Positions 1 through 11,347 are shown, numbered from the stretch's first letter. The stretch is 64,000 nucleotides of DNA from Spongilla lacustris (GCA_949361645.1 OX442429.1:4620667-4684666), one strand, 5' to 3'. A program made the numbers and translations. Notes: a model not told the origin generated them from the letters alone.

Positions 1-158
1 TGCAGTTAGCTGCAGTTTACTGAATGCGTCCATACATTTTCTATGGACATTGAATTACGCAATGACCGAATACCGCGTAATCCTTTTGACCGCCAATTTC
101 TCGATATGATGAACCTTTTGCCTTTGACGTCACGCATGAATTTTTTTTGGGGGGGGAT

Positions 159-457
159 CAATAGCTACAGGACTCCCCTATGTACAACCCAAATTTGATG
201 CGTTTTCCACACTCGAACATGGAGAAATGTTGAATTCTAACACGTTGGGTTAGCGATCTTTGTACTCGCGTCATGTAAAAGAATTAGAACACCAAAATCG
301 ATTTCCACATAGATAGATGATGTGAGAACAAGTGCACGAACTTTTAGAGGAAAAAATTGTACCGTTGCAAAGATGTGTTGTTTGGTGTAACATGCAATTT
401 TTATAGTGATAAAATTATAACCTCACTGACAAGCCCGATTTTGCTGGACACTGTGCC
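159..457. repeat. Half copy of the ~820-bp palindromic element family
   Basis: This stretch matches the right half of the palindromic element at 5411-6233, from the 'caatagctacaggactcc' block to the terminal 'cccgattttgctggaca' block. It lacks the centre and the left arm. The outer end reads ggacactgtg instead of ggactgtccc, so the terminus is damaged. It is a truncated relic with no coding potential. The assignment rests on visual alignment over about 300 bp and is solid. Confidence 0.8.
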
Positions 458-1038
458 ATATATGTATATAGCCATGCATGCACGAAACTGTGCTACATGT
501 AGCCGGTCAGGCATGCGGGTTATAGCCTGATCACTTTTCCCCCCTTGCAAAACTGCTGAAAACGATTTAGGTATAAACAATTATTTTAAGAATTATATTC
601 ACAGGTTACCCACAATCATTGCCACATAGCAAATTTGTTGCTAAAAATGCTATCGATTCGAGAAAATTCGTTAGCTTCTAGGACTGATCCTACCAAACCT
701 CACTGTAACATACTTGTTTCCTTGCTTTTTGAACCACCAATCCTAGTATAATCAGAGGCGGCCCCAGCATCTACCGAGGGAAGGGGCCAAGCACACGAGG
801 GGGCGCCAAAAGGGGCGTGGCTTACGATACTTCAGATGGGCGCGTAACCGTTTGACTCTGGATTGTTGCTAATAATGAATGCGAGCGAGCACTAGAAGCT
901 AAATTATGCTCCGTATGTTGTAGTCTCTTTGGTTTGTAGTAATTGACAATAGTTCAGTTTAGGGATTGGGGGTGGGGGGAAGGGGGCGCCATAGCCTGGG
1001 AAGGGGGGGGGGGGGGGGGGGGGGGGCCAAGGCTCCCT

Positions 1039-1075
<37 letters not shown>

Positions 1076-2640
1076 TCCGGCCGCCTATGCATACCACCAA
1101 TCACTTTCTCGATAGAGAAGTTTTTGATTTACTTGTTCCCCTAATTTTTTTTTTTGCACTGGCAGGAGTGTTCAGTCAACATAACATAAATGGCTTATCA
1201 GCAGTGTATTCGTAGCAATGCATAGGACGCTTAGATAATAGTTAGATTCCTCTTATTAGTATCGGGTATTAAATCTGAGTACATAGGCCTCTTTTTGAAT
1301 TTTATTGATACTCACGCAGGTAGTGCTTTTTTTATTTTATGCAATGAACGGGCGCGCGCGTACGTTGCTTGGTTTCAAATCGCTATAATGGCAGCTTTTG
1401 CGTATGAACAAAACACGTAGCTGTAAATAAGCGTGTGGAAAATAGAATCCTTTATGGACTAGTTCAGTTTTAGGTGTTTTTTACTGAAAAGAACGACTAT
1501 TGCTTCTTTTGTTGTTTGGCAGCGTATCACCACCGCGATTTGTCGGAATCGAGTGACACGTGCAGCTGCCAAAGGGTTTCTGGGTATTTTATTAGTCGGA
1601 TCCACTCACTGAACTGTGTAGAATCCGTTTTGTGGTTGGGGTTGGAAGGAATAAGTGCTTGAAGCATACTAGCAACAGAGATTATATCGTGCCCGTGCGA
1701 TGTTCAGGCTTATATCTTAACCGTTTTAGTCAATTCAGTAAAAAAAAAACCAATCGTCAAAAACAAACTAGATATATAGTTGTAGCTTTAATTTGAACCA
1801 AATGATGCAGGTGCATGGAGGTATTTCTTTATTGGTCCGGCGAATACATGCAAGAATACGACCAGATACAACACACTCGCATGCGCACATTGTAGCTTCA
1901 TCCTGCAATGAAAATAACCATCAAACAGTTCACTGTCGTCTTTGAAATGATGGCCGTCAACACAGCTTCCTGTGAGGAATAACTATTAGGAATTATAATT
2001 AGAAGTCTAGCGGCTCATTATACAACAATTGAATTCAATTATTGCTGAAAAAGCATTTTCACTCTGAGTAGGCCTACCTTTGTTCTTCGGATATCTTAAA
2101 CCCTTAGCCTGTTATCGAGCCATTTTCTTTGGCTTGTGCGTAGCCTGGCAACAGTAAATTAAGACGCCTGTGTGATGTCATATTACACATTGCACTGCTA
2201 GGCAACCGAGAATTTTCACCGATAATGAATTGCACCTGCTCGAGTCATTTCACGGCAATTCATCACCAGCTAACAATTTTAGGTCTTATTTGTATGAAAG
2301 GGCACGTTTAGAAATCAAATGCAACTTTTTGAAACTAATCTCGTCTTCTTACGACGTTCCTGTCGCGAGTTATACGTGATGAACGGAAGGAGGAGAACAA
2401 AAAATTACATGGCGGAGTTTTGGTACCGACTTGTCAAACTACGTAAACGGCACTGTTTAGCGAAGCTCACGTTATATGTGCATATCTGTCAATGACTGTC
2501 ATGTTTGTGATGGCGAGCTGGCGAGTATAGGCAACGCTTCGTTACCGTTTTAAAACGCTCGATCGAAAACCACGCCCACCTAACCCAATCCGAAGCCAAT
2601 CCTACATAGGACCCACTACCGTGGGTCCTAATTAATTTGC
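458..2640. other. Intergenic, no gene recognised
   Basis: Apart from the G/C tract pair listed separately I see no coding exon with family resemblance here. The only open frames are short, and several are simple read-through of the homopolymer tracts. No tRNA-like or rRNA-like sequence was noticed. Confidence 0.5.
1003..1073. repeat. Poly(G)/poly(C) hairpin tract
   Basis: A run of 24 G (1003-1026) is followed by the palindromic spacer ccaaggctccctgg and a run of 33 C (1041-1073), so the tract can fold on itself. It lies in a GC-rich dispersed repeat (about 758-1090) with a 'ggcggccccagc...gggggcgccaaaa' style, like those at 43670-43740 and 61256-61425. Exact run lengths may be unreliable in the assembly. 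Confidence 0.8.
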
Positions 2641-2651
2641 CCACATAAGAT

Positions 2652-2751
2652 ACGTTAAATGGATATGCGGTAAGATCAGAAATTGCGCGCAGCACAGGCT
2701 GTGGTCAGATAAGTATAAATGGATATGCGGTAAGTCAGAAATTCCGCGCAT
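2652..2751 (+). repeat. Two-copy tandem duplication, ~61-bp spacing
   Basis: The block 'aaatggatatgcggtaag' followed by tcagaaatt-cgcgca occurs at about 2654 and again at about 2717 with small differences. This is a recent local duplication with no coding meaning that I can see. Confidence 0.75.
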
Positions 2752-2853
2752 CACGCACAAACAATGAAGCGCACAGCACTGTGGTTGTGGTGGTGCTACA
2801 GAGGACGTTGTGATAATTTTGGCACGAATAACATTCCATAGCTAATAACACTC

Positions 2854-2856
<3 letters not shown>

Positions 2857-2920
<64 letters not shown>
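2857..2920 (+). repeat. (AC)n microsatellite
   Basis: An uninterrupted dinucleotide AC repeat of about 32 units. The short antisense open frame across it encodes only alternating Cys-Val and is not a gene. Confidence 0.97.
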
Positions 2921-2924
<4 letters not shown>

Positions 2925-2974
2925 ATGTCGGTTGGTTAACAATTGGTGGAATATCGATTTTGATTTGATTTAAC

Positions 2975-3601
2975 TCAGACAAAATATATCACTATTAACA
3001 CGCATACGGGTAATATGATTAAAAGTTTTAAAAAGCCGAAGTTGGAAAAAAGTGATGCAGCCATGGCCGCACCTGCTTTAACGGCGGCGACGGCCCTACC
3101 AGTGCAGATCGCCAACGTCTGATGGAGGAAGCAGGGCACAGCAGAATCAAGTATTTCCCATCGCTGGCGCCCAGATGCGTCGTCCTGTGTCCACAGGTCA
3201 ACCGTACCGCCGTCAGCGGTACAACTGAGGTAAACGCGGCCATTGTGCACTCCGCCGGCTACCCGAATAGTACAGTAATCACCATAATTCTCTACTATCC
3301 ACCGCTGTCGACCAGACCCGTCGTCAACCGTGTACAGGTCCACCGTGTTGCCGTCATCGGTGCAGCTAAGGTACCTCCGACCGTCTTGAACGCCTCCGCT
3401 GACAAGAATGCGATAGTCACCCTGACCGGTAGGTTCCAGGTGCCATTTTTGCCGCCCCGAGTTGTCGTCTTCGTGATACAGGTCCACCGTGCGTCCATCA
3501 GCTGTGCAGCTGAGGAGAACGCGATGACCTCCAGTTCCTCCCTTGACCCTGATGAGCATGACTAATCCAGTAGTCTTACTATTGGCTTCGCTAACTCCCA
3601 T
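2975..3601 (-). CDS. Single beta-trefoil lectin-like protein with hydrophobic C-terminal tail (lectin copy A)
   Basis: This 208-residue open frame begins at an ATG at 3601; a second in-frame ATG at 3559 (before LIRVKGG) matches the start of the other two copies. Residues about 15-150 hold three repeats of 45-49 residues. Each carries LSCTxDG, then VDL, then DDxSGRQ[RK]W, and three such repeats with a QxW-like motif are the signature of one beta-trefoil. Copies at 46759 and 61772 have six repeats. Here the sequence diverges just after repeat three, at the linker where the others read NKHWFLHP...CRRHSQ. It ends instead in a strongly hydrophobic segment (FLKLLIILPVCVLIVIYFV) that could be a membrane anchor. 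No signal peptide is visible. By fold it should bind carbohydrate, but the ligand is unknown. It may be a working short form or a truncated copy that remains open by chance. Confidence 0.75.
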   Translation of the reverse strand: MGVSEANSKTTGLVMLIRVKGGTGGHRVLLSCTADGRTVDLYHEDDNSGRQKWHLEPTGQGDYRILVSGGVQDGRRYLSCTDDGNTVDLYTVDDGSGRQRWIVENYGDYCTIRVAGGVHNGRVYLSCTADGGTVDLWTQDDASGRQRWEILDSAVPCFLHQTLAICTGRAVAAVKAGAAMAASLFSNFGFLKLLIILPVCVLIVIYFV

Positions 3602-3608
3602 TTTTTAT

Positions 3609-3626
3609 AGCTTTAAATACAATGCG
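3609..3626 (-). promoter_or_regulatory. Shared TATA-like upstream element of lectin copy A
   Basis: Read on the minus strand this is CGCATTGTATTTAAAGCT, 8 bp upstream of the first ATG. Lectin copy B (46759-47655) has CGCATCGTATATAAAGCT upstream at 47704-47721. The two differ at only two positions although most flanking sequence differs, and both contain a TATA-like core. I infer a conserved core promoter; this is not proven. Confidence 0.5.
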
Positions 3627-3652
3627 AATGGTGTTATGGGTGGGTGCACAAG

Positions 3653-3914
3653 CGTAAACACGACCATGCATGTACGGTGAATTTCAAGTCATTCTTTGCA
3701 GCCCTCACGACACAAGCTGTGAATACATACATGGGCACGAATGATTATTTGACCGGCGTGCTAAGTATGCGTAGGTAGGGGCAGTTTGACGCCACGCCAC
3801 GTACATGCTGTATAAATTAAAGAACACACACATTCGGTTCATGCCAATTTATTCACAGCTTGTGTCGTGAGGGCTGCAAAAAAATTGAATTTACCATATA
3901 TGGTCGTGTTTGCG
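3653..3914. repeat. Inverted-repeat (MITE-like) element upstream of lectin A
   Basis: The left arm (about 3653-3740) contains aaacacgaccatgcatg and ttgcagccctcacgacacaa. The right arm (about 3838-3914) is its reverse complement with a few mismatches, and about 97 bp lie between them. No coding capacity was seen. It lies within 50 bp of the lectin A start, so it could affect that promoter. Confidence 0.75.
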
Positions 3915-3929
3915 TGATTTTTTCACTCA

Positions 3930-5405
3930 TGATCCCTGGAATCAATATTAACACCGCTTCCGTGAATGGAGACGACTTTTTAAAGCACATTTTGTCGAAC
4001 ACCTAAAAATATAAACTAGCCTAATATGGTCTGTTTGTGAAATAACCAGGTGAGCAACTCTTTCACATGACTGTTTGATAAATACCTATAGGCCGTACTG
4101 ATAACCGACCTTTACCTTCACGGGTTTAAGGGTTTAGCCCGTAACTAGGTACTTGACAAAAAAAATTCAAACTAACATTCGCGCGTAACTACATGAACCA
4201 GTGTAAAGAGCATACTTAATGGTTTTCAAAATTTTCTGTAGCTTTTTACTAACTGCATGGAGAAACGGACCGTTAACGATAGGTCGACCACTACATGTAG
4301 GCGCGTTAACCTACATGTAGGCGTTGCAAATCGCGTTATTCCAAACAATGAACAAATAGCCAACGCTTGAAATAAGCATAATCAGTACAGCAAAGAGGGA
4401 TACTTGCAAGGTGGCGTCAGAAAACAACGCCAGCTACTACGTACGCTCTGGTTCGGACACGCCCCTCTTTTACTCAAGTTGTTCTAATTTTCTCAAAACT
4501 TTGCTATAAGCCTTTTCGTTGTTTAGACAGCTATTTTTTGACCTCTTGTCGCCAAACACACGCGATTTCCAACTTTTATGCCATCCGCCATCAAGATCGT
4601 AGGCAATTTTTATAATTATAATCATAATACATGTATATACGCTCCTCCATCTCGATCGAATATCTACAGAGCCGATGGTTTAAGAGTCTCCGAATCGATT
4701 TAAAAATGAAGCCCAATGGTTTAGTGGTACATTATTAGAGCTGAAAGTTTTATGCGCCATTCAACGCGAGGACCAGAGGTCGCAATATAACGGCTACATG
4801 TAGGTTAAAACCGCCTACATGTAGGCGTGCGGTCAATCTATCATTAAGTACCAAAAAGACAACTGTAGTGATGATGCATAGCGACCAATGCGGTAAAATT
4901 ACAAAAAACTGTGAAATCGCTATGACGCCGATCTTCAAATTGTCATTTCTTTATTGTCTTTTAAAATTCATTCGAAACTTTCAAATACGAACATAACATT
5001 GTATAGACTTACACACAGAATGCACATTTGTAGAATGAACATAAATACTTACTGGAATTTCTGCAACACTATAATATCAATGTATTAGATAACTAGGTCA
5101 TGATGCACAACAGATATATGCTAACACTTTATCTAAAGTTAAGGTATCATCTTAACTTTCGTCTTCCAATTCATGAACACTCTAATATGATATTATAATT
5201 TAGTTCAGTTCCTTTTCTACAGATAACTCCTTGATTCTTCTTTCTTAATTCAATTATATTTTTGTACATATTTAGCTTTTGGCTTATTTACCTTTTAAAC
5301 ATTGCAGTTTCCTTCAGCCTTGCTGCACTTGAGGATGTTTTGTAGGAATACTTGTCTTTCCTGTTCTAATTTACGCAGTGGATTTCATTTTTCTCAGCTG
5401 GTCTT
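3930..5405. other. Intergenic; palindromic CTACATGTAG motifs
   Basis: No gene recognised. The 10-bp palindrome ctacatgtag followed by gcg recurs at about 4292, 4312, 4794 and 4822, in two close pairs about 500 bp apart. The rest is AT-rich unique sequence. Confidence 0.5.
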
Positions 5406-5410
5406 TTAAT

Positions 5411-6233
5411 TGGGACAGTGTCCAGCAAAATCGGGCTTGTGGGGTTATAATTTTATCACTATAAAAATTGCACCTTGTACTAAACAACACATCTTCGCGA
5501 CGGTACTAGCTTTTCCTTTCAAATTTCATACACTTGTTCCCACACCATTTCTCTGTGTGAAAATCGATTTTTGTGATCTACACCTTTTCCGTGCCGTGGA
5601 TACAACAATCGTTAACTCCGCGGGTTAGAAATCCACATTTCTCCACGTACGACTGTTGAAAACGTGTCAAATTCGGAGTGTGCATAGAGAGTCCTGTAGC
5701 TATTGATTTTTTCTGTTCGTTAGTTTCTGGATCATCCGTTACGGAGATACAGTTGAGCAAACTGCAGGCACATTTTCCCGCTTGATTCGCGCCAATGATA
5801 TAATCACCGCCTTCCCATTCACTGAGCGGGACGCGATTTGCCAAAATCATTGGCGCGAATCAAGCGGGAAAACGTGGCCGTAGTTTGTTCAACTGTATCT
5901 CCGTAACGGATGATATAAAAATCAACGAACAGAAGAAATCAATAGCTACAGGACTCCTCTATGTGCAACCTGAATTTGACGCGTTTTCAACACTCGTACG
6001 TGGAGAAATGAGGAATTCTAACCCGCGGGGTTAACGATTGCTGTATCCAGGGCACGGAAAAGGTGTAGATCACAAAAATCGACTTTCACACAGAGAAATG
6101 GTGTGGGAACAAGTGTACGAAATTTGAAAGGAAAACGTAGTACCGTCGCGAAGATGTGTTGTTTAGTACAAGGTGCAATTTTTATAGTGATAAAATTATA
6201 ACCCCACAAGCCCGATTTTGCTGGACTGTCCCA
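5411..6233. mobile_element. Palindromic element, copy 0 (823 bp)
   Basis: Starts TGGGACAGTGTCCAGC and ends with its complement GCTGGACTGTCCCA. Almost the whole length is an inverted repeat: the left arm (5411-5800) mirrors the right arm (5846-6233) around a loop of about 45 bp. AATT flanks both GGGACAG ends, so the duplication could be 4 bp (AATT) with GGGACAG termini or 2 bp (AT) with TGGGACAG. No transposase is encoded; it is a non-autonomous foldback/MITE-type element. It shares its centre with three copies at 13.7-16.2 kb, but its outer arms differ from theirs. Confidence 0.85.
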
Positions 6234-6239
6234 ATTGAT

Positions 6240-7210
6240 TAACCTGATTTTGTTTTTGCATTGATTTTATTTTGGCTGTAAGATTACTTATTTTCATCCT
6301 TTGAATACAACATTTTTCTCAATCTCCCCTCATTTTTTGGCAGGTGGGAATACTTTACGGTTGCTCAGACATGCTCTCTTTAGGAATTTGTTGAGGCAAC
6401 TCCACCTTGTCAACAGATTATGAATTTCACTTAGGAGTTGCACAATACCCTCCCAATCTCTAGTCAAGTTTTTTTTATTTTTATAAATGTACTTATTGTT
6501 TTGCACAACTTATACAAATGGATATTTTTAATGCATCAATATTCTGACTCTAAGGAATTGTACTCACGTTCAATATTTGAGCTACTGAGGTAGCAGTTTG
6601 AGCATACATGTCAACTTTTGAGTGCAGATGCATAACACGTCCTCTTCTTAGTGCTCTTTTAAGTGTCATATTTTCATTTATATCATCATTATAGGCCTAA
6701 ATAAGTTCTTCTATGTCCTTGACAAATTTGAAAAGGAATTGAATGTATTATGGCCATTCATAACTCATAAAGCTTCTGATGCTAGAAGTCTAGGTAAACC
6801 AGCATCTGCGAAACGAACATTGAGTAGCACCATTACGGACGGCACGCACACGCAATGATGTCCCGCTATTCAATAACGTGGTCTCCAGCAAAAATAAAAT
6901 ATTGCGCATAATCCAAAAATTCAGAAATTTGCATATTATAACACCAATAGATCAATGAAACTATGCAAGGTGTTTAGATGAAGGTACGGAAAAAGTATCA
7001 TAAAAAAAATGCATGATTATATTACCCGAAAGTAGAATAAATTACATAATTTCACACAAAACAGTGTTTTAAATAAAACAACCACATCTTCTCACAGCCG
7101 ATTGATTACACACTAAGAAAACCAAATTCTATCTTAGTGTGACATTCAATGGCGGGCTGAAAATGAGCCATTGCGCATCGTCAGATCGTCCTGAAAGTTT
7201 CATGGTACAT
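6240..7210. other. Intergenic, AT-rich, no gene recognised
   Basis: Short open frames only, with no family resemblance. Nothing structured was noticed until the hairpin at 7214. Confidence 0.5.
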
Positions 7211-7213
7211 AAC

Positions 7214-7313
7214 TGTGGTGTATCCTGACCACGCCCGTGACGGATACTTCTAGAAGAGGTCAACCACAAGGTTCTAGAAGTATCCGTCACGGGCGTGGTC
7301 AGGATACACCACA
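7214..7313. repeat. Perfect hairpin with 42-bp arms and 16-bp loop
   Basis: The left arm 7214-7255 (tgtggtgtatcctgaccacg ... ttctagaa) is the exact reverse complement of 7272-7313. The loop is gaggtcaaccacaagg. Both arms carry nTTCnnGAAn units at their inner ends (7246-7256 and 7271-7280), which resemble heat-shock-element half sites. It could be a short MITE or a regulatory hairpin. Confidence 0.9.
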
Positions 7314-7565
7314 ATAACAATGGCCGCATGTCTACAACGCTTTTTGACGTTTCAAAGAAGGTACAATTATGGGAAGAAAAAATATTGTATACTCTAATTA
7401 GAAAGCAGTACACCTTAACATTCGTATTGCGTATGGTTATACATGCATGTACAGTGTACATGTATACATAACACTGTGTGAAAAGCGTACAAACCTCCAC
7501 GATCAGGGCAAATTTGAAGTTTTATCGTCCTTGAACTATCGAGAACAACATTTTCAAAAAGACCT

Positions 7566-9164
7566 ACAGTTGAGAACATCACACTTGGCCTAAAAAAATT
7601 TTTCATGTGTTCTCTCTTTGATTGTGATTATATCACCAACTGTAAAAGCTGAAGAAAAAAAAATTATGCACTTGTATTTAATATATACTTAGCAATGTGA
7701 ACTTGAAAAATGAAATTATTTATTGTGTTTTTATTGGATAATAAACTATTTAGTGACACCCCTCCAAAACAACTTCTTCGTTGATTTTCTTCCTGAAATT
7801 GGAATGGTTTTCAACAAAATTAGGTTTATAGATACTTCATCACTGTCTTTAGCTTTTCAGTCTTACGCGTCCAACTTTCGATCAATCGTTACAGTTTAAA
7901 GCACCAAATAGTAGCATTTTCGTTACCTTTTTTGTTCGTCAATCTGTGCTCTCCAGCAAGTGCGGAATCGCTCCAAATTTTCAATATATAGCGAGCGATA
8001 CATTTGATATAGAATCAGCCTCCTTAGATACTTGTACCGTTCAACGCAACATACAAAAACAGCTCAAAGTTGAAAGCAGCTTGGCAACGTCGCCATTGTG
8101 AGATATTTACTATGAATATAATCAATTAGTTAATAAATTATCGATGCTATTGTGGCTGAGGGCGGTGCAGACGACGTTGTTTTGGACGGTGGGAACGGTT
8201 CTTTTCAGAACCAATCAGAGGAAGCCTCAAGTAGCAAGCGCAGCTCTAGGCGCGCTAGTGTGGAAGCTAAATCTGCGTGGGCAGAACTTAAGAAGAAAAG
8301 GAAATCTCCGCGAGAAAATCGCACCACCGGAATTACCAAAGACCAGCGGGCAGAGAAAAGGAAGAGAAGGAGCAAGTTGAATATAAAAGATGCATCTACA
8401 GATCGACTGGATGCGTTGTCTGAATTTATGCCTGATCGTACTGACTCCGATGCAAAGATCCTTGCTTTGCGTATGTATTACCTGGAGTTCAAGCTCAGGA
8501 CAAAGTGAGCAGAAAAGAACCGTTCGTCAACTTCCCACCGTCCAAAACAACGTCGTCTGCACCGCCCTCAGCCATAATAGCATCAATAATTTATTAACTA
8601 TTTGATTATATTCATAGTAAGTATCTCAAAATGGCGACGTTGCCAAGCTGCTTTCAACTTTGAGCTGTTTTTGTATGTTGCATTGAACGGTACAAGTACC
8701 TAAGGAGGCTGATTCTATATCAAATGTATCGCTCGCTATATATTGAAAATTTGGACCGATTCTGCACTTGCTGGAGAGCACAAATAGACGAACAAAAAAG
8801 GTAACGAAAATGCTACATTTTGGTGCTTTAAACTGTAACGATTGATCGAAAGTTGGACGCGTAAGACTGAAAAGCTAAAGACAGTGATGAAGTATCTATA
8901 AACCTAATTTTGTTGAAAACCATTCCATTTTCAGGAAGAAAATCAACGAAGAAGTTGTTTTGGAGGGGTGTCACTAAATAGTTTATCATCCAATAACATA
9001 CATCAATAAATAATTTCATTTTTCAAGTTCACATTGCTAAGTATATATTAAATACAAGTGCATAATTTTTTTTTTTTTCAGCTTTTACAGTTGGTGATAT
9101 AATCACAATCAAAGAGAGAACACATGGAAAAAAAATTTAGGCCAAGTGTGATGTTCTCAACTGT
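7566..9164. mobile_element. Long-terminal-inverted-repeat (foldback) DNA element, 1.6 kb
   Basis: The left arm (7566 to about 8210) and right arm (about 8510-9164) are inverted copies of roughly 650 bp. They end ACAGTTGAGAAC / GTTCTCAACTGT and are flanked by a direct repeat ACCT at 7562-7565 and 9165-9168, a plausible 4-bp target-site duplication. Only about 300 bp in the middle is unique. The only open frame (8152-8508) begins inside the left arm. No transposase motif was recognised, so the element is probably non-autonomous or a reduced derivative. Confidence 0.8.
8152..8508 (+). pseudogene. Basic ORF inside the foldback element, start codon lost
   Basis: About 118 codons are open, starting at GTG in the left inverted repeat (GTG GCT GAG GGC). 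The equivalent position in the right arm (reading back from about 8573) is ATG GCT GAG, so the ancestral start appears to be ATG, with this arm carrying an A-to-G change. An in-frame TAA lies just upstream. The product begins AEGGADDVVLDGG, then is very rich in Lys, Arg and Ser (about residues 28-80), and ends in a mixed region with ALRMYYLEFKLRTK. I do not recognise a family. The basic stretch could bind nucleic acid. It may be the N-terminus of a lost transposase or a chance open frame. Confidence 0.4.
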
Positions 9165-9411
9165 ACCTCTCGTAGTCTTCCTAAAAACCAGTCACAATTT
9201 TGACGTGTACGCAGATTTAACGTTACGTGAAATGATTTCCAAGTACCTACTGTAACTGAAATTAATCGGTACACTTTTTTCCTACGCCTTTTGCACACTA
9301 GAAAATGAACGCATTTAGTTGCATTCATTAGGAAATAGCCGAATGCGCACTAAATGTGTCGTGCAGATACACGCGTGCTTGCATCATTACACAAGTGTCT
9401 TACCTGTCGAG

Positions 9412-9608
9412 TATGGGATGTGATTTGTGCCAAAATTGATTCATTCCTTTGCGGGTGCGTAACACACCACAAACCGCACTGTGCGTGCTGCACGCGCAGT
9501 AATTAGCTGCGTGGGAGTACAAATTTCGATGGGCGTATCTCATTCCGTATATCTAAGGCTCGAAATTGAACGAATTAACAATCGCTCTACAAATAGAATA
9601 CGCAACAG
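9412..9608 (+). repeat. Dispersed repeat, inverted partner at 33181-33388
   Basis: About 197 bp from tatgggatgtgatttgtgcc to aatagaatacgcaacag recurs in inverse orientation at 33181-33388. It is nearly identical apart from a roughly 13-bp insertion in the second copy. It contains a short self-complementary block (gcgtgctgcacgcgc). No coding frame or tRNA-like B box was recognised. Confidence 0.85.
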
Positions 9609-9619
9609 TTTTAGATCTT

Positions 9620-11340
9620 GCGTGTGCACTTTCAGATCATCGATACCAACATGCATGTCAAGGTGAGAGATTTTATAAATAGTTCTACTGTCCTCTGTTG
9701 AGGACCACCACCGTTTCCCCATGCCTATCAAGCTCTGTATTGCCATCTCCGTAGGCCTATATCTCCTTCTTATAGCTACTGCTACCATTGATATCGAACG
9801 TTCTCATCAGATAGGCTTATCACTTGTTCCTTTTCCACCCTTCGGAATGGAAACCAACTTTATTTAGACATACCTGAAATTGTTCATTCGATTTTCCATT
9901 TTCACTGTCTACATAACATGTATCGCTATAACAGTGCCAGTTAGTCGAGGGGGCTTACTTGATAGCACTTTGCTCTCCATACTGCCTGCTCTTTCCGTCT
10001 CCCTTCTAGCTGATGTTATTTAAAAAATTAAGCTAGCTGAAGTTATAAAAGAAGTGACCTTTGTTACATTACAAAATGCAATAAGCTGCATGCTTATCAT
10101 TGGTCCTCTTTATGGCAACAAATTCAAATAGTGCATCTTTAAAAGACGATCAACAAGCTGGAGATTAGATTTTCAGCCGTCTTTCTAAAAAAAAAATCTC
10201 AAAGCTTCTTGCCAATTTCCAAAAGGAAGGTACACTTGCATTATCACTTGCACCAATCACAGAACTCAGTTGTAACTTGTACGGCAAATAGAACACATGA
10301 ACATGTTGGATGCTGCATGGGCCATGCTGATCACCATGCACTTTGACATGTATCATATATATACAAGAGGAAATTGACTACAAAGAACATGATTTAATAA
10401 AACATGCATTCGATCTTTAACCTTTTATCTCCCGTCGTTCTACTCGTATAGAATTAGCGTAGGACACAAGTCAAGATTAATTTTTAGCTAACTCATATAT
10501 ATGAACCAAAATCTCATTGCACTGTATAGTAATGGTTATTAATTCAGGAATTTTTTTACTTTCTTGCAATTCTTCAAAGATTGTCAAATACAATCAATAC
10601 TGCATCGCTACAAGATGTATTTGCGGTTAATTGCAAGCAACTTAAAGAAATGTTGGCAAGATCAGAGCAACATTTTAAAAGAAGGGTGTAGTAGGTCAGG
10701 TCTTTTGCACTAAGCAAATAAAAAATTACATTGTAGATTTGGAATTTGTTTGCTCCACAAGCTTATGAACGATAGGTATTTGTCATGCAGACGCATGTTG
10801 CGGGAATAGCCAAGTGAATGGACAAACGTACAGTGCGTTTTCGGTAAAAATGACAAAATCAATTAGAGTAAAAACACTACCGTAGAATGTATAAAGTAGC
10901 CCACACATCATACTTCAAAAAAACATTTTTAAAAAGTGATACTTGCCGTACTTTTTTCTGCCGGTGACAATTAAATTCTTTACATAATAAGAACCGTGTA
11001 ACCACGGGTGTGATTTACAAAATAGACTGACAATTGGTGATAGACACATCAAACAACAGTAGAGAAATGGATGCCAAAAATCTGCATTTCTATTTATAAT
11101 GAATTTTCAAATATTGGTCCTACGCGTAGGACTTGGACCTGAAGAATTAAGGTTAATCTGAATTCACCCGACCACTATACACAGATTATCATTACAACTA
11201 AGCAAATGCATGCACAGTATACTCTAACCACACTGCATGCATTCACTCTGGCAATGAACATTTGACTTCACGCAGGTATGTAGAAAAATATGCAGTTAAT
11301 TGTACAAGTAAAGTGCACATGACCATTCACATACAATACA
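9620..11340. other. Intergenic downstream of the integrase gene, nothing recognised
   Basis: AT-rich sequence with short open frames only and no repeat family noticed. It may contain the 3' untranslated region of the integrase gene that ends at 11348 on the minus strand. Confidence 0.4.
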
Positions 11341-11347
11341 TGTAAGT

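Noticed and set aside
904..1215. Poly-Gly/poly-Pro frames on both strands
   Set aside because: Translation of the poly(G)/poly(C) tract.
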